From an uncultured Lachnoclostridium sp. (GTDB lineage Bacteria > Bacillota > Clostridia > Lachnospirales > Lachnospiraceae), in assembly GCA_944381625.1 (NCBI GenBank), contig CALWLW010000001.1:124001-188000 (forward strand): a stretch of DNA of 64,000 bases, written 5' to 3'. Shown here piece by piece: positions 26,024-34,973 of this stretch. A program made the translations under genes and the position numbers. The notes beneath the pieces are model-generated. The model had not been told where the DNA came from. It was given only the letters and a program-made list of their open reading frames with translations, and did not search any database. The stretch's first letter is position 1. Each line of letters begins with the position of its first letter.

Positions 26024-26659
26024 ATGAGATATTTGACGTTTGCCCTGTGTAAAGGGCGTCTGGCAAAAAAGACCATGGAGCTTTTGGAGCAGATCGGGAT
26101 CACCTGCGAGGAGATGAAGGATCCGGATACCAGAAAGCTGATTTTTGTAAATGAGGAGCGGAAGCTGAAATTTTTCCTGGCGAAAGGTCCCGATGTGCCC
26201 ACCTACGTGGAATACGGGGCGGCGGACATCGGCGTGGTGGGCAAGGATGTGATCCAGGAGGAGAACCGGCGCATGTACGAGGTGCTGGATCTGGGCTACG
26301 GCAAGTGCCGCATGTGCGTGTGCGGACCGGAATCTGCCCAGGAGCTTCTGAAGAAACAGGAGCTGATCCGCGTGGCCACCAAGTACCCTCATATCGCGAA
26401 AAATTATTTTTATGACCAGAAGCATCAGACGGTGGAGATCATCAAGCTGAACGGCTCCATCGAGCTGGCGCCCATCGTGGGTCTGTCAGAGGTGATCGTG
26501 GATATTGTGGAGACAGGTTCCACGCTGCGGGAAAACGGGCTGAAGGTTCTGGAAGAGATCTGCCCCCTCTCCGCGCGCATGGTGGTGAACCAGGTGAGCA
26601 TGAAGATGGAAAACGAACGGATCGGCAGGCTGATCCAGGAATTGAAGGCAGTATTGTAG
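26024..26659 (+). CDS. hisG: ATP phosphoribosyltransferase, short form
   Basis: A 211-residue catalytic subunit for the first step of histidine synthesis (ATP + PRPP to PR-ATP). It has LCKGRLAKKTMELL, AADIGVVGKDVI and the PRPP-binding loop DIVETGSTLRENGL. It lacks the C-terminal regulatory ACT-like domain of long HisG, which fits with the HisZ gene 14 bases upstream. Feedback by histidine is expected through HisZ. Confidence 0.97.
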   Translation: MRYLTFALCKGRLAKKTMELLEQIGITCEEMKDPDTRKLIFVNEERKLKFFLAKGPDVPTYVEYGAADIGVVGKDVIQEENRRMYEVLDLGYGKCRMCVCGPESAQELLKKQELIRVATKYPHIAKNYFYDQKHQTVEIIKLNGSIELAPIVGLSEVIVDIVETGSTLRENGLKVLEEICPLSARMVVNQVSMKMENERIGRLIQELKAVL

Positions 26660-26671
26660 GAGGGATGGACG

Positions 26672-27979
26672 ATGCGGACAGTCAGGCTGGATGAAGCATC
26701 CAAAAAGGATTTGCTGGACACCCTGTTAAAGAGGAGTCCCAATAATTATGAGCAGTACAGCGATACGGTGGCGAAGATCGTGGAGCAGGTGCGCACGGAA
26801 GGAGACCGGGCGCTGTTTGAACTGACCCGGAAATTCGACTGGGAAGGGATCAGCGCCGCCAATATCCAGGTGACGGAGGAAGAATTTCAGGAGGCTTATG
26901 AAAAGATTGATGAGAGGCTTCTTGTGACCATCCGGAAATCCCTGAAAAATATACGGGCATACCATGAGAAACAGAAGCAGTACAGCTGGTTCGATTCCAC
27001 GCCCCAGGGAACGCTGCTGGGACAGAAGGTGACGCCTCTTCGGGCGGCGGGCGTATATGTGCCGGGCGGCAAGGCGGTGTACCCGTCTTCCGTGCTGATG
27101 AACATTGTCCCGGCCAAGATTGCCGGGGTGGAGCAGGTGATCATGGCTACGCCCTGCGGCAGGGACGGGAAAGTGAATCCGGCGGTGCTGTGCGCCGCCA
27201 GGGAGGCCGGCGCGGACGCTGTCTACAAGATGGGCGGGGCACAGGCCATCGCGGCCATGGCCTTCGGGACGGAGAGCATCCCCAGGGTGGACAAGATCAC
27301 CGGGCCGGGAAATATCTTTGTGGCCCTGGCCAAGAAAGCCGTCTCCGGCTACGTGGGCATCGATTCCATCGCGGGCCCAAGCGAGATCCTTGTGCTGGCG
27401 GACGAGGGAGCCAATCCCCGGTATGTGGCCGCGGATCTTCTGTCCCAGGCCGAGCACGACGAGCTGGCCAGCGCGATCCTGGTGACCACCAGCCCGGAGC
27501 TGGCCAGAAGAGTCTCCGAGGAAGTGGACGGCTTCGTGGAGAAACTGTCCAGAAGGGAGATTATACAGAAATCCCTGGACAATTACGGATGGATTCTGCT
27601 GGCGGACTCCATGGAGGACGCGGTGGAGACGGTGAACCTGATCGCGTCGGAGCATCTGGAGATTGTGACCCGCAATCCCTTCGAGGTCATGATGAAGATC
27701 CGCAACGCCGGGGCCATCTTCCTGGGAGAGTACAGCAGCGAGCCCCTGGGGGATTATTTCGCGGGGCCCAACCATATCCTGCCCACCAACGGAACGGCAA
27801 AATTTTTCTCGCCGGTGTCCGTGGACGACTTTGTGAAAAAGTCAAGCATTATCTACTACTCCAGGGAGGCGCTGGAGAGCGTGCACGGAGACATTGAGTA
27901 TTTTGCCGAGCAGGAACAGCTCACGGCCCACGCTAATTCGGTGCGGGTGCGTTTTGAAGATCAGGAACAGGAGGGATGA
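26672..27979 (+). CDS. hisD: Histidinol dehydrogenase
   Basis: A 435-residue Zn enzyme performing the last two steps, histidinol to histidine with two NAD+. Visible: VYVPGGKAVYPSSVLMN, MGGAQAIAAMAFGTE, the signature IDSIAGPSEILVLADE, DLLSQAEHDELASAIL with zinc ligands, SEHLEI and FAGPNHILPT. AGGAGGG precedes the ATG. Overlaps hisB by four bases. Confidence 0.97.
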   Translation: MRTVRLDEASKKDLLDTLLKRSPNNYEQYSDTVAKIVEQVRTEGDRALFELTRKFDWEGISAANIQVTEEEFQEAYEKIDERLLVTIRKSLKNIRAYHEKQKQYSWFDSTPQGTLLGQKVTPLRAAGVYVPGGKAVYPSSVLMNIVPAKIAGVEQVIMATPCGRDGKVNPAVLCAAREAGADAVYKMGGAQAIAAMAFGTESIPRVDKITGPGNIFVALAKKAVSGYVGIDSIAGPSEILVLADEGANPRYVAADLLSQAEHDELASAILVTTSPELARRVSEEVDGFVEKLSRREIIQKSLDNYGWILLADSMEDAVETVNLIASEHLEIVTRNPFEVMMKIRNAGAIFLGEYSSEPLGDYFAGPNHILPTNGTAKFFSPVSVDDFVKKSSIIYYSREALESVHGDIEYFAEQEQLTAHANSVRVRFEDQEQEG

Positions 27980-28572
27980 GCATGGGACGGACGGCGTCCA
28001 TAGAACGCAATACGAAGGAGACCTGTATCAATGTGTCCCTGGACCTGAACGGTACAGGGAAAGCGAAGGTGGATACGGGGATTGGTTTTTTTGACCATAT
28101 GCTGGACGGATTTGCTAGGCACGGACTGTTCGACCTGGAGGCCGGAGCGGACGGGGATCTGGAGGTGGACTGCCACCATACCATTGAAGACACGGGTATT
28201 GTGCTGGGACGGGCCATCAAAGAGGCGGTGGGAGACAAAAAAGGCATCCGGCGCTACGGAAGCTGTATCCTGCCCATGGACGAGGCGCTGGTGCTCTGCG
28301 CCGTGGATCTGTCCGGACGGCCCTATTATGTGTCCAACGCGGAGTTCGCGGCCCAGAAGATCGGGGACATGGATACGGAGATGGTGAAAGAATTTTTTTA
28401 CGCCGTCTCTTACAGCGGAGAGATGAACCTTCATTTCCAGGTGCTGGCGGGCAGCAACAGCCACCATATCTGCGAAGCCATGTTCAAAGCGTTTGCCAAG
28501 GCGCTGGATATGGCAGTGGCTGTAGACGAGAGAATCACGGATGTATTATCGACGAAAGGCAGTTTAGAATGA
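27976..28572 (+). CDS. hisB: Imidazoleglycerol-phosphate dehydratase
   Basis: A 198-residue Mn-dependent dehydratase. The two metal-binding repeats are visible: [16 protein letters not shown] with [14 protein letters not shown], and the later [15 protein letters not shown]. It lacks the histidinol-phosphatase domain found in enterobacterial HisB. Start is the ATG overlapping the hisD stop, or the ATG six bases later. Overlaps the next gene by four bases. Confidence 0.96.
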   Translation: MSMGRTASIERNTKETCINVSLDLNGTGKAKVDTGIGFFDHMLDGFARHGLFDLEAGADGDLEVDCHHTIEDTGIVLGRAIKEAVGDKKGIRRYGSCILPMDEALVLCAVDLSGRPYYVSNAEFAAQKIGDMDTEMVKEFFYAVSYSGEMNLHFQVLAGSNSHHICEAMFKAFAKALDMAVAVDERITDVLSTKGSLE

Positions 28573-29813
28573 TGAGAAAAAAATATCTGGTTCCAGTGAT
28601 GCCCCTGCGCGGGGGAAAGGTCAGCGGGCAGGACGGCGTAAGACTGGCGGAATTTTACAGCGACAACGGAGCGGACGCGATCCTGCTGTTCGATCTGGCC
28701 GAGACAGACGAGGAGCATGAGCAGAATATCGGGCTGATGAAAGAGATCGCCCGCACGGCCCAGATCCCGGTGTATGCGGGAGGCCGTATCCGCAGAGTGG
28801 AGGATGTGAAAAAATATCTGTACGCCGGATGCGACAAGGCGATTCTGAATTACGGCAGGGAGAGCAACGTGGAGATGACCGGAGAAGTCTCCAAACGGTT
28901 CGGGAAGGAGAAGATCGGTTTTTCCATCGCGGACGAAGAACAGCTTACCAAAGAACTGGATCAGTGGGGAAGCCTGATCCTGTGGTCCGGGTCAGATACC
29001 CACTGTCCTTACAATGGGGAGCTGCCGGTTATCAGCATCAGTCCCGCGGCGTCCCAGGACGGGGTGATCAATGTGCTGGCCAATAAATGGGCGTCAGGAA
29101 TTGCCAGCGCCTATTTTTCCTCGGAAGCGGCGGATTTTATGGAATTGAAAGCGGAGGCGGCCAGAAGAGGGCTGGAGATGAATACGCTGGAGAGCAGCCT
29201 TCCCTGGAGCGAGATGAAGACGGACGGAGACGGACTGGTTCCGGTGATCGCCCAGGACTACCGCACGGGAGAAGTGCTGATGCTGGCCTATATGAACGAA
29301 GAAGCGTTCGAGACCACATTGCGCACGGGCAAGATGACTTACTGGAGCCGCAGCCGGAACGAACTCTGGACGAAAGGGATGACCAGCGGACATTTTCAGT
29401 ATGTAAAATCCCTTTCCATCGACTGCGACAACGATACGATCCTGGCGAAAGTCAGTCAGATCGGAGCTGCCTGCCATACGGGGAACCGTACCTGCTTCTA
29501 CCGGGACCTGGTGGAGCGGGACTTTGAGGCGAAAAATCCCCTTCATGTGCTGGAGGACGTATACGGCGTTATCCTGGATCGGAAAAACCATCCCAAGGAA
29601 GGTTCCTATACCAATTACCTCTTTGACAAGGGCATTGACAAGATCCTGAAGAAAGTGGGAGAGGAAGCGACGGAACTGGTGATCGCCGCCAAGAACCCGG
29701 ATCCGGAAGAGATTAAATACGAGATGTCGGATCTTCTTTATCATGCCATGGTACTGATGGCGGAGAAAGGCGTGACCTGGGAAGATATCATGAAAGAACT
29801 GGCCAACCGGTAA
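28569..29813 (+). CDS. hisIE: HisA/HisF-like domain fused to HisIE
   Basis: A 414-residue three-part protein. Residues ~1-205 resemble a HisA/HisF half-barrel ([31 protein letters not shown]) but the first catalytic Asp is replaced (VMPL instead of the usual LDV/IDL), so this domain is probably not catalytic. Residues ~215-310 are PR-AMP cyclohydrolase HisI, with [27 protein letters not shown] and [10 protein letters not shown]. Residues ~320-414 are PR-ATP pyrophosphatase HisE ([19 protein letters not shown]). It would run steps 2 and 3 of the pathway. It ends the operon; hisC, hisH, hisA and hisF are not here. Confidence 0.92.
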   Translation: MMRKKYLVPVMPLRGGKVSGQDGVRLAEFYSDNGADAILLFDLAETDEEHEQNIGLMKEIARTAQIPVYAGGRIRRVEDVKKYLYAGCDKAILNYGRESNVEMTGEVSKRFGKEKIGFSIADEEQLTKELDQWGSLILWSGSDTHCPYNGELPVISISPAASQDGVINVLANKWASGIASAYFSSEAADFMELKAEAARRGLEMNTLESSLPWSEMKTDGDGLVPVIAQDYRTGEVLMLAYMNEEAFETTLRTGKMTYWSRSRNELWTKGMTSGHFQYVKSLSIDCDNDTILAKVSQIGAACHTGNRTCFYRDLVERDFEAKNPLHVLEDVYGVILDRKNHPKEGSYTNYLFDKGIDKILKKVGEEATELVIAAKNPDPEEIKYEMSDLLYHAMVLMAEKGVTWEDIMKELANR

Positions 29814-29829
29814 ACGGATACGTCATGTT

Positions 29830-29871
29830 TCCCCCCTTCTGCTCATAAGATACAGCAGAGGGGGGATTTTT
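29830..29871 (+). terminator. his operon terminator
   Basis: A 13-bp stem (29830-29843 with 29854-29866, one bulged T) is followed by TTTTT at 29867-29871. The last T directly abuts an ATG, so the 3' arm also contains the G-rich ribosome-binding site of the next small gene. Confidence 0.85.
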
Positions 29872-30141
29872 ATGGGCGCATACAGAGAACAGCTTTTAAG
29901 AGAGACTTACGGCGGAGGGAGCAGCGAGATCTATGGCCGCCCGGCCCAGGAGGAGCCGTCCAGGCCGCTTACCCTGTTTAAGTTGAAATTTACCGTCTGC
30001 CTGCTTCTGTTCGCCGGGTTCGCGTACCTGAACTATACCGGCGGAACCGTGCTGGGCATATCGGCGGAACAGATCGTGGAGGCGGTGACGGACAACGAAC
30101 TGCAGACGGAGCTGTCCAGGCTGGCCGAATCCTGGAACTGA
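29872..30141 (+). CDS. Small single-pass membrane protein, unknown function
   Basis: An 89-residue protein: hydrophilic N-terminus, one membrane helix (~residues 40-58, FTVCLLLFAGFAYLNYTGG) and a short extracytoplasmic helix. No family recognised. Its AGAGGGGGG ribosome-binding site lies in the 3' arm of the his terminator, so it would be translated only from read-through RNA or an unseen promoter. The protein looks genuine in composition, but its expression is uncertain. Confidence 0.6.
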   Translation: MGAYREQLLRETYGGGSSEIYGRPAQEEPSRPLTLFKLKFTVCLLLFAGFAYLNYTGGTVLGISAEQIVEAVTDNELQTELSRLAESWN

Positions 30142-30144
30142 CTC

Positions 30145-30173
30145 TTTACGAACCGCGGCCCGGGTGATAAAAT
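30145..30173 (+). promoter_or_regulatory. Promoter of xpt
   Basis: TTTACG (30145-30150), 17-base spacer, TAAAAT (30168-30173). The transcript would begin near 30180, directly at a 6-bp hairpin (30183-30188 with 30197-30202). No purine riboswitch core is visible in the ~50-base leader. Confidence 0.55.
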
Positions 30174-30232
30174 AAGTCAAACGCCTCCATTGAGACGGAG
30201 GCTATCAAACTGAAAGAACTGAGGATAAAAGC

Positions 30233-30835
30233 ATGGAATTATTGGAGAAGAGAATCCGGGAAGACGGGATCGTAAAAAAGGGAAATGTGCTGAAAGTGGA
30301 CAATTTTCTGAACCATCAGATGGATATCGAACTGTTCAACGAGATGGGGAAAGAATTCCGGCGGCTGTTTGAAGGCAGGCCGGTGAACAAGATCCTGACC
30401 ATAGAGGCGTCGGGCATCGGGATCGCCTGCATCGCCGCCCAGTATTTCCACGTTCCGGTGGTGTTCGCGAAAAAGGCGCAGAGCATTAACATCGACGGTG
30501 AAGTGTACAGTACCAAGATCGAGTCCTTCACCCATAAAAGAGTGTACGACGTGATCGTATCCAAAAAATATCTGGGGCCGGACGACCATATTCTGATCAT
30601 CGACGATTTCCTGGCCAACGGATGCGCGGTGAACGGGCTGATCGATATCATCGAGCATGCCGGCGCCACGGTGGAGGGCATCGGGATCGCCATCGAGAAG
30701 GGCCAGCAGATAGGAGGACGCCTGCTCCGGGAGAAAGGCTACCAGGTGGAGTCTCTGGCAGTCATTGAGAGCATGGACGACGAAACCGGGGAGATCAGGT
30801 TCCGTCATGGGGAGCCGGGAAAGGAAGAGGCATAG
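30233..30835 (+). CDS. xpt: Xanthine phosphoribosyltransferase
   Basis: A 200-residue type I phosphoribosyltransferase salvaging xanthine to XMP with PRPP. The N-terminal [12 protein letters not shown] segment and the PRPP loop [17 protein letters not shown] (residues ~120-136) are diagnostic, along with [13 protein letters not shown]. Length is typical of the Firmicutes enzyme. The ferredoxin-nitroreductase gene follows within five bases. Confidence 0.95.
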   Translation: MELLEKRIREDGIVKKGNVLKVDNFLNHQMDIELFNEMGKEFRRLFEGRPVNKILTIEASGIGIACIAAQYFHVPVVFAKKAQSINIDGEVYSTKIESFTHKRVYDVIVSKKYLGPDDHILIIDDFLANGCAVNGLIDIIEHAGATVEGIGIAIEKGQQIGGRLLREKGYQVESLAVIESMDDETGEIRFRHGEPGKEEA

Positions 30836-30839
30836 GAAG

Positions 30840-31631
30840 ATGATTGTCATTGATGAAGAAAAATGCATCGGCTGCGGGCTCTGCGCGAAGGACTGCCCGG
30901 CAGGGAAGCTGGCTGTGAAAGAGGGATGCGCGGTCTATACCCCGGAATGTATCCAGTGCGGCCACTGTGTGGCCGTCTGTCCCAAAGGGGCGGTGAGCAT
31001 TCCAGAATACGATATGGACGATGTGGAAGAATACGATGAAGAGACTTTTGCCGTACAGCCTCAGAATTTCCTCCATGCGGTGAAGTTCAGAAGGAGCATC
31101 CGCAATTTCCGAAAAGAAAAGCTGAACAGAGAGTGTCTGGAGCGGATCCTGCAGGCGGGGCGTTACACACCCACTGCCAAGAACCGTCAGGCGTGCCGTT
31201 TTATCGTGCTTCAGGAGGAACTGGAGGAATTTAAAGAACTGCTCTGGAACCGGGTGCCGGAGCTGATGGATCGGATGAAGGAGGAAAATCCTCATTACGC
31301 GGCGTTTTTCAAGTTTCTTCACCGCAGGAGAAGCAAAAACGCGGAGGACGACGGGCTGTTTTTCAATACCCCGGCCTGTATCCTGATCGCCGCGGATAAC
31401 CCGCTGGACGGGGGCCTGGCGGCGGCCAACATGGAGAATATGGCGGCGGCGGAAGGCGCGGGCGTGCTCTACAGCGGGTACTTGACCCGCATCATAGAGG
31501 CGGACCCTGTGCTGAAGGAGTGGCTGGGGATACCGGATACACCGCTGGTATGCTGTATGCTGGCCGGATATCCGGCGGTATCCTATCGGAGAACGGCGCC
31601 CAGGAAGAAAGCGGATATTGTGTGGAGATAG
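30840..31631 (+). CDS. Nitroreductase with N-terminal 2x[4Fe-4S] ferredoxin domain
   Basis: A 263-residue protein. Residues 1-50 hold two [4Fe-4S] motifs, CIGCGLCAKDCP and CIQCGHCVAVCP. Residues ~75-260 are a nitroreductase flavin fold beginning FRRSIRNFRKEKL, with AGRYTPTAKNRQ and the late GVLYSGYLTR segment. Such proteins use reduced ferredoxin or NAD(P)H to reduce unknown substrates with FMN. The start at 30840 leads directly into the ferredoxin domain; longer in-frame starts lie inside xpt. Confidence 0.9.
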   Translation: MIVIDEEKCIGCGLCAKDCPAGKLAVKEGCAVYTPECIQCGHCVAVCPKGAVSIPEYDMDDVEEYDEETFAVQPQNFLHAVKFRRSIRNFRKEKLNRECLERILQAGRYTPTAKNRQACRFIVLQEELEEFKELLWNRVPELMDRMKEENPHYAAFFKFLHRRRSKNAEDDGLFFNTPACILIAADNPLDGGLAAANMENMAAAEGAGVLYSGYLTRIIEADPVLKEWLGIPDTPLVCCMLAGYPAVSYRRTAPRKKADIVWR

Positions 31632-31655
31632 CACACAGATAGAATATATGGACAA

Positions 31656-31699
31656 AAAACTGCCGTCCGGCCTCAGACCAGGCCAGGTACGGCAGTTTT
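31656..31699. terminator. Bidirectional terminator
   Basis: Arms 31656-31666 and 31689-31699 are perfectly complementary, with an inner GGCCT/AGGCC stem. A-rich and T-rich ends serve both strands: the nitroreductase on plus and the small gene ending at 31764 on minus. Confidence 0.85.
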
Positions 31700-31763
31700 C
31701 GCGTTATGCGGCTGGGAGCGCGCCCGGGCAGCCGCCGGTACGCCCCGGCCATATCGGCGCGTC

Positions 31764-32006
31764 TCAGCAGTCGCCGGCATAGTAAGAGACAATGCGAAAA
31801 TAATCCTCTGTCCTGTCAAAATCCAGCGTAAGCGGGAGACATTTCCTGTTTTCTTCGTACTGGTCCCTCAGGCGGCACTGGGCGGTGAACCGTCCGTTGA
31901 TGTCTGTTTTCGTCCCATCCGGGGAAAGAACCAGCACCCGCCCGCTGCATTGGTTGACTGCCTTGAGAAAATTTTTCAGGTTCAGGATCTTTACTTTTAT
32001 CATCAT
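31764..32006 (-). CDS. Small HPr-fold-like protein (tentative)
   Basis: An 80-residue protein (VKILNLKNFLKAVNQCSG, DGTKTDINGRFTAQCRLRDQY). Length and the pattern of strands and helices recall degenerate HPr-like proteins common in Clostridia, but the phosphorylatable His segment of true HPr is absent, so PTS phosphotransfer is not expected. GGAGGT lies five bases before a double ATG. It lies downstream of the AraC regulator on the same strand, separated by 72 bases; whether it has its own promoter is unclear. Confidence 0.55.
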   Translation of the reverse strand: MMIKVKILNLKNFLKAVNQCSGRVLVLSPDGTKTDINGRFTAQCRLRDQYEENRKCLPLTLDFDRTEDYFRIVSYYAGDC

Positions 32007-32078
32007 ATTTTACCTCCGCACATCGTTGATTTAATATCATTATAGTGCGGAATATGACTATGAAATATCGTTTTTCTG

Positions 32079-32993
32079 TCAGTTTTTAGCACAATCCTGC
32101 CATTTACGCCGGTATTCCAGCGGAGAGTATCCGGTGCGTTCCCGGAAAATGCGGCCAAAATAGCTGCTGCTCCCAAGGCCGCATGCCTGGCTGATCTCCG
32201 TCATGGAGCAGCGGCTCTCTGTCAGCATCCGGCAGGCCATCTGAATCCGAAATTCTGTGATGTATTGAACCGGAGTCATATGGAGACAATCCTGAAAGAT
32301 CCGATAACATTCTCTTTCACTGAGATAAGCCGCGGAGGAGAGCCTGGCTATGGATATTTTCTCCGCATAATGCTCATGAATATAGATGAGCATGGATTTG
32401 GCTTTGTCTGCGGAAGGGTGAGCGGCGGCGTTTTCCTGAAAGCGGACGGAGCATATCTGCAAAAGTTTCAGCCATATCTGGGACAGCAGTTCCCGCACCC
32501 GCATTTCATAGCCCCAACCGTCTTCCGGCAGACGGAATGCCTGGCGTATCATATGGAGAACCTCCGCCTGCTCCGGATTCTCCGGGTACAGGGGAATTAT
32601 TTCAATATGAGAAGTCATGACCAGCGGGGAAATATATTTCTGGTCGATCAGGCTTCCTGTGCTTCCTGAGAGCAGGAGAGGGTCGAAGATATGGAGAAGC
32701 TGTACGTTTTTTCCTTTTCCGGGACGGAATTTTGTGGTATGAAGCACATTGGAATTGATCATGCCTCCGGAGCCCGCGGGAAAACTCATGGCGCTGCCTG
32801 GCGTTTCATAGAGCAGTTCGCCGCTCTCCATATAAAATAATTCTATGGCCCGGTGCCAGTGCCAGGGAATAAAATGCTCCCGGAAATAATCCAGCTCGAC
32901 TTGTGAGGCGATATAAGGAAAATCTGGCGTAAAGCCTGGAAGCTTTTCTTCTTTGGTGCCGGTGTGGAATTCCAGCGTGCGTATGATTTTCAT
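32079..32993 (-). CDS. AraC-family transcriptional regulator
   Basis: A 304-residue protein with an N-terminal cupin ligand-binding domain (HFIPWHWHRAIELFYMESGE, metal/ligand-type HxH) and a C-terminal double helix-turn-helix (ISIARLSSAAYLSERECYRI; MTEISQACGLGSSSYFGRIF, ending TGYSPLEYRR). The start at 32993 has AAGGGG upstream; longer in-frame starts would run across the divergent promoter region. It is divergent from a DMT transporter gene, a likely target. Confidence 0.9.
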   Translation of the reverse strand: MKIIRTLEFHTGTKEEKLPGFTPDFPYIASQVELDYFREHFIPWHWHRAIELFYMESGELLYETPGSAMSFPAGSGGMINSNVLHTTKFRPGKGKNVQLLHIFDPLLLSGSTGSLIDQKYISPLVMTSHIEIIPLYPENPEQAEVLHMIRQAFRLPEDGWGYEMRVRELLSQIWLKLLQICSVRFQENAAAHPSADKAKSMLIYIHEHYAEKISIARLSSAAYLSERECYRIFQDCLHMTPVQYITEFRIQMACRMLTESRCSMTEISQACGLGSSSYFGRIFRERTGYSPLEYRRKWQDCAKN

Positions 32994-33105
32994 GTTTGGC
33001 CCCTTTCCGCGGCGTATGCCTTTACAAATGTCCAGACAGATTATAACATATTGTACAGAAACTGCCCCGGAAATTTTTGAAAGTATGCAAGGAGGTAGAG
33101 ATATC

Positions 33106-34044
33106 ATGTGGTTTATATTTGCCCTGGGATCGGCATTTTTCTCAGGAATCACCGCGATTCTTGCGAAATGCGGCATCCGGGAGACGGATTCCGTGGTGGC
33201 CACAGCGGTCCGCACCATCGTCGTGCTGATCTTTGCCTGGGTCATGGTTTTCCTGACCGGTTCTTTTTCGGGGATCAGATCGCTGTCGGCGCATACATGG
33301 GTATTTCTGGCTTTGTCGGGAATCGCTACGGGAGCGTCCTGGCTGTGTTATTTCCGGGCGCTGCAGATCGGCGATATCAATAAGGTGGTTCCCATAGACA
33401 AATCCAGCACCGTTTTATCCATGCTGCTGGCGTTTCTCTTTCTGGGCGAAGCCTTTTCCCTGGCGGGCGGCGCGGCCATGGTTCTGATCCTGGCGGGAAC
33501 GCTGATGATGATCCAGAAAAAAGCGGGCGGCGAAGTTCCCGTGGCGGCAGGGAAGGCAGGCGGCGAAGCTTCCGTGGCGGCAGGGAAGAACTCCGCCGCC
33601 GCGGGAAAAGCCTGGATGGTATACGCCGTACTGTCGGCGGTATTCGCAAGCCTTACGTCCATTCTGGGTAAAATCGGCATCGAAGGCGTGGAGTCCAATC
33701 TGGGTACGGCGATCCGCACCGGCGTGGTGCTGGTGATGGCGTGGATCGTGGTTTTCGCGGCGAAAAAACAGGACAAGGTAGGGGAGATTCCGCCCAAAGA
33801 ACTGCTGTTTATCTGCCTGTCGGGGATCGCCACAGGCGGAGCCTGGCTCTGCTATTACCGGGCGCTGCAGGACGGCCCCGCCAGCGTGGTAGTGCCCGTC
33901 GATAAATTGAGCATACTGATCACCATTGCCTTTTCCTGCCTGGTATTTGGAGAAAAACTCACCAGAAGGGCGGCGGCAGGACTGGTCCTGATCGCGGCGG
34001 GCACGTTTCTTATGACCCTGCCGGCGCTGGGCGTCCATGCGTAA
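33106..34044 (+). CDS. EamA/DMT transporter with duplicated linker
   Basis: A 312-residue, ten-helix transporter made of two clearly homologous halves: LSGIATGASWLCYFRALQ with VVPIDKSS in the first, LSGIATGGAWLCYYRALQ with VVPVDKLS in the second. The two halves are joined by a low-complexity Ala/Gly/Lys linker carrying a 33-bp tandem repeat. AGGAGG lies nine bases before the ATG. Probably controlled by the divergent AraC protein; substrate unknown. Confidence 0.88.
   Translation: MWFIFALGSAFFSGITAILAKCGIRETDSVVATAVRTIVVLIFAWVMVFLTGSFSGIRSLSAHTWVFLALSGIATGASWLCYFRALQIGDINKVVPIDKSSTVLSMLLAFLFLGEAFSLAGGAAMVLILAGTLMMIQKKAGGEVPVAAGKAGGEASVAAGKNSAAAGKAWMVYAVLSAVFASLTSILGKIGIEGVESNLGTAIRTGVVLVMAWIVVFAAKKQDKVGEIPPKELLFICLSGIATGGAWLCYYRALQDGPASVVVPVDKLSILITIAFSCLVFGEKLTRRAAAGLVLIAAGTFLMTLPALGVHA
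33523..33588 (+). repeat. 33-bp tandem repeat in the transporter linker
   Basis: Units 33523-33555 and 33556-33588 encode AGGEVPVAAGK and AGGEASVAAGK, followed by a decayed third copy (NSAAAGK). Confidence 0.85.
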
Positions 34045-34185
34045 AACGTATTACAGACTATATAAAACAGGTATTAGACATCTGCTCCCCGGGGCATTAT
34101 ATTGGATACAGAGGATAATATATCTTTTAACTGACGTTTAAACTTGATTTTCACAGACGTTTTACTTGGAACAGGAGACTGGGAT

Positions 34186-34809
34186 ATGAAGACACCTTTG
34201 TATGGAATGCTCTGCGGGATCTGGCAGCGGTTTGCCTGCCTGAATGACCGCTTCTTTCGGAAAAACGCAGATTTTTCCGGCTGGATGACTCAGGAAAGCG
34301 CAGGATTTACAAAAAACCATGGAAATCAGTATCAGCCCACCACGGACGCTTTGGTCCGTATCCTGAAAAGATTTCCCATCAGCCAGGAAGACCATATTCT
34401 GGACATCGGCTGCGGGAAAGGGAAGGCCATGTACCTGATGAGCCGCTTTCCCTTCGGTTCCATCCGGGGATACGACCTGTCGGAGACGCTGACCCATATT
34501 GCCAATGATAATTTTTCTAGGCTGGGTCTGGAACAGTGCCGCGCTTTCCAGGCGGACGCGCTGGAGTTTCAGGACTATGATGCCTATAACTACTTTTATC
34601 TCTACAACCCTTTCCCGGAAGAAGTGTTTCACGCGATGATGGATCACCTTCAGGAAAGCCTGAAGCGCAGGCCAAGGACCTGTACTATGATATATCTTCA
34701 TCCGGTCTGCCATGACTATATCCTGCGGCAGACGCCGTTCCGGCTCATATGGAAGAAAAAATCGTGGATCGGCTGGTTCGATTATAATTGCTATTCCAAC
34801 ACGCCCTGA
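34186..34809 (+). CDS. Class I SAM-dependent methyltransferase
   Basis: A 207-residue protein. The SAM-binding motif I is ILDIGCGKGKAMYLMSRFP, followed by IRGYDLSETLTHIA and YNYFYLYNPFPEEVF at the motif IV position. Similar small Lachnospiraceae proteins are annotated only as methyltransferases; the substrate is unknown. ACAGGAG lies upstream of the ATG at 34186; a TTG at 34144 has no good ribosome-binding site. Confidence 0.8.
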   Translation: MKTPLYGMLCGIWQRFACLNDRFFRKNADFSGWMTQESAGFTKNHGNQYQPTTDALVRILKRFPISQEDHILDIGCGKGKAMYLMSRFPFGSIRGYDLSETLTHIANDNFSRLGLEQCRAFQADALEFQDYDAYNYFYLYNPFPEEVFHAMMDHLQESLKRRPRTCTMIYLHPVCHDYILRQTPFRLIWKKKSWIGWFDYNCYSNTP

Positions 34810-34890
34810 AGCGCGGCCAATATGGATGGAATGACGGATGTTCTGGCGATAAATATGGCCAGTTCCGGCAGTTCCCGCGGTAAATCCTGA

Positions 34891-34919
34891 TTGAAATGAA
34901 CGAGAAGTTCTGATAAAAT
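34891..34919 (+). promoter_or_regulatory. Promoter of the D,D-carboxypeptidase gene
   Basis: TTGAAA (34891-34896), 17-base spacer, TAAAAT (34914-34919). Predicted start near 34926 leaves an ~85-base leader. Confidence 0.7.
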
Positions 34920-34943
34920 AGCACACGGAAAGAAGTTACATCT

Positions 34944-34973
34944 GTCCGCATAAGATGCATTTCTTATGCGGAC
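34944..34973 (+). promoter_or_regulatory. Perfect 12-bp hairpin in the 5' leader
   Basis: Arms 34944-34955 and 34962-34973 are fully complementary with a 6-base loop, followed by CGTTTATG. It lies inside the leader between promoter and GTG start, so it may act as an attenuator or RNA-stability element rather than a plain terminator. Confidence 0.55.

Noticed and set aside
30174-30232. Purine riboswitch before xpt
   Set aside because: Leader of ~50 bases has a single 6-bp hairpin and no aptamer core.
31764-32006. Functional PTS phosphocarrier HPr
   Set aside because: No His-containing active-site segment is present; only fold-level resemblance is suggested.
32265-32669. Plus-strand frame inside the AraC gene
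   Set aside because: Antisense to a well-supported AraC protein with intact cupin and HTH domains.
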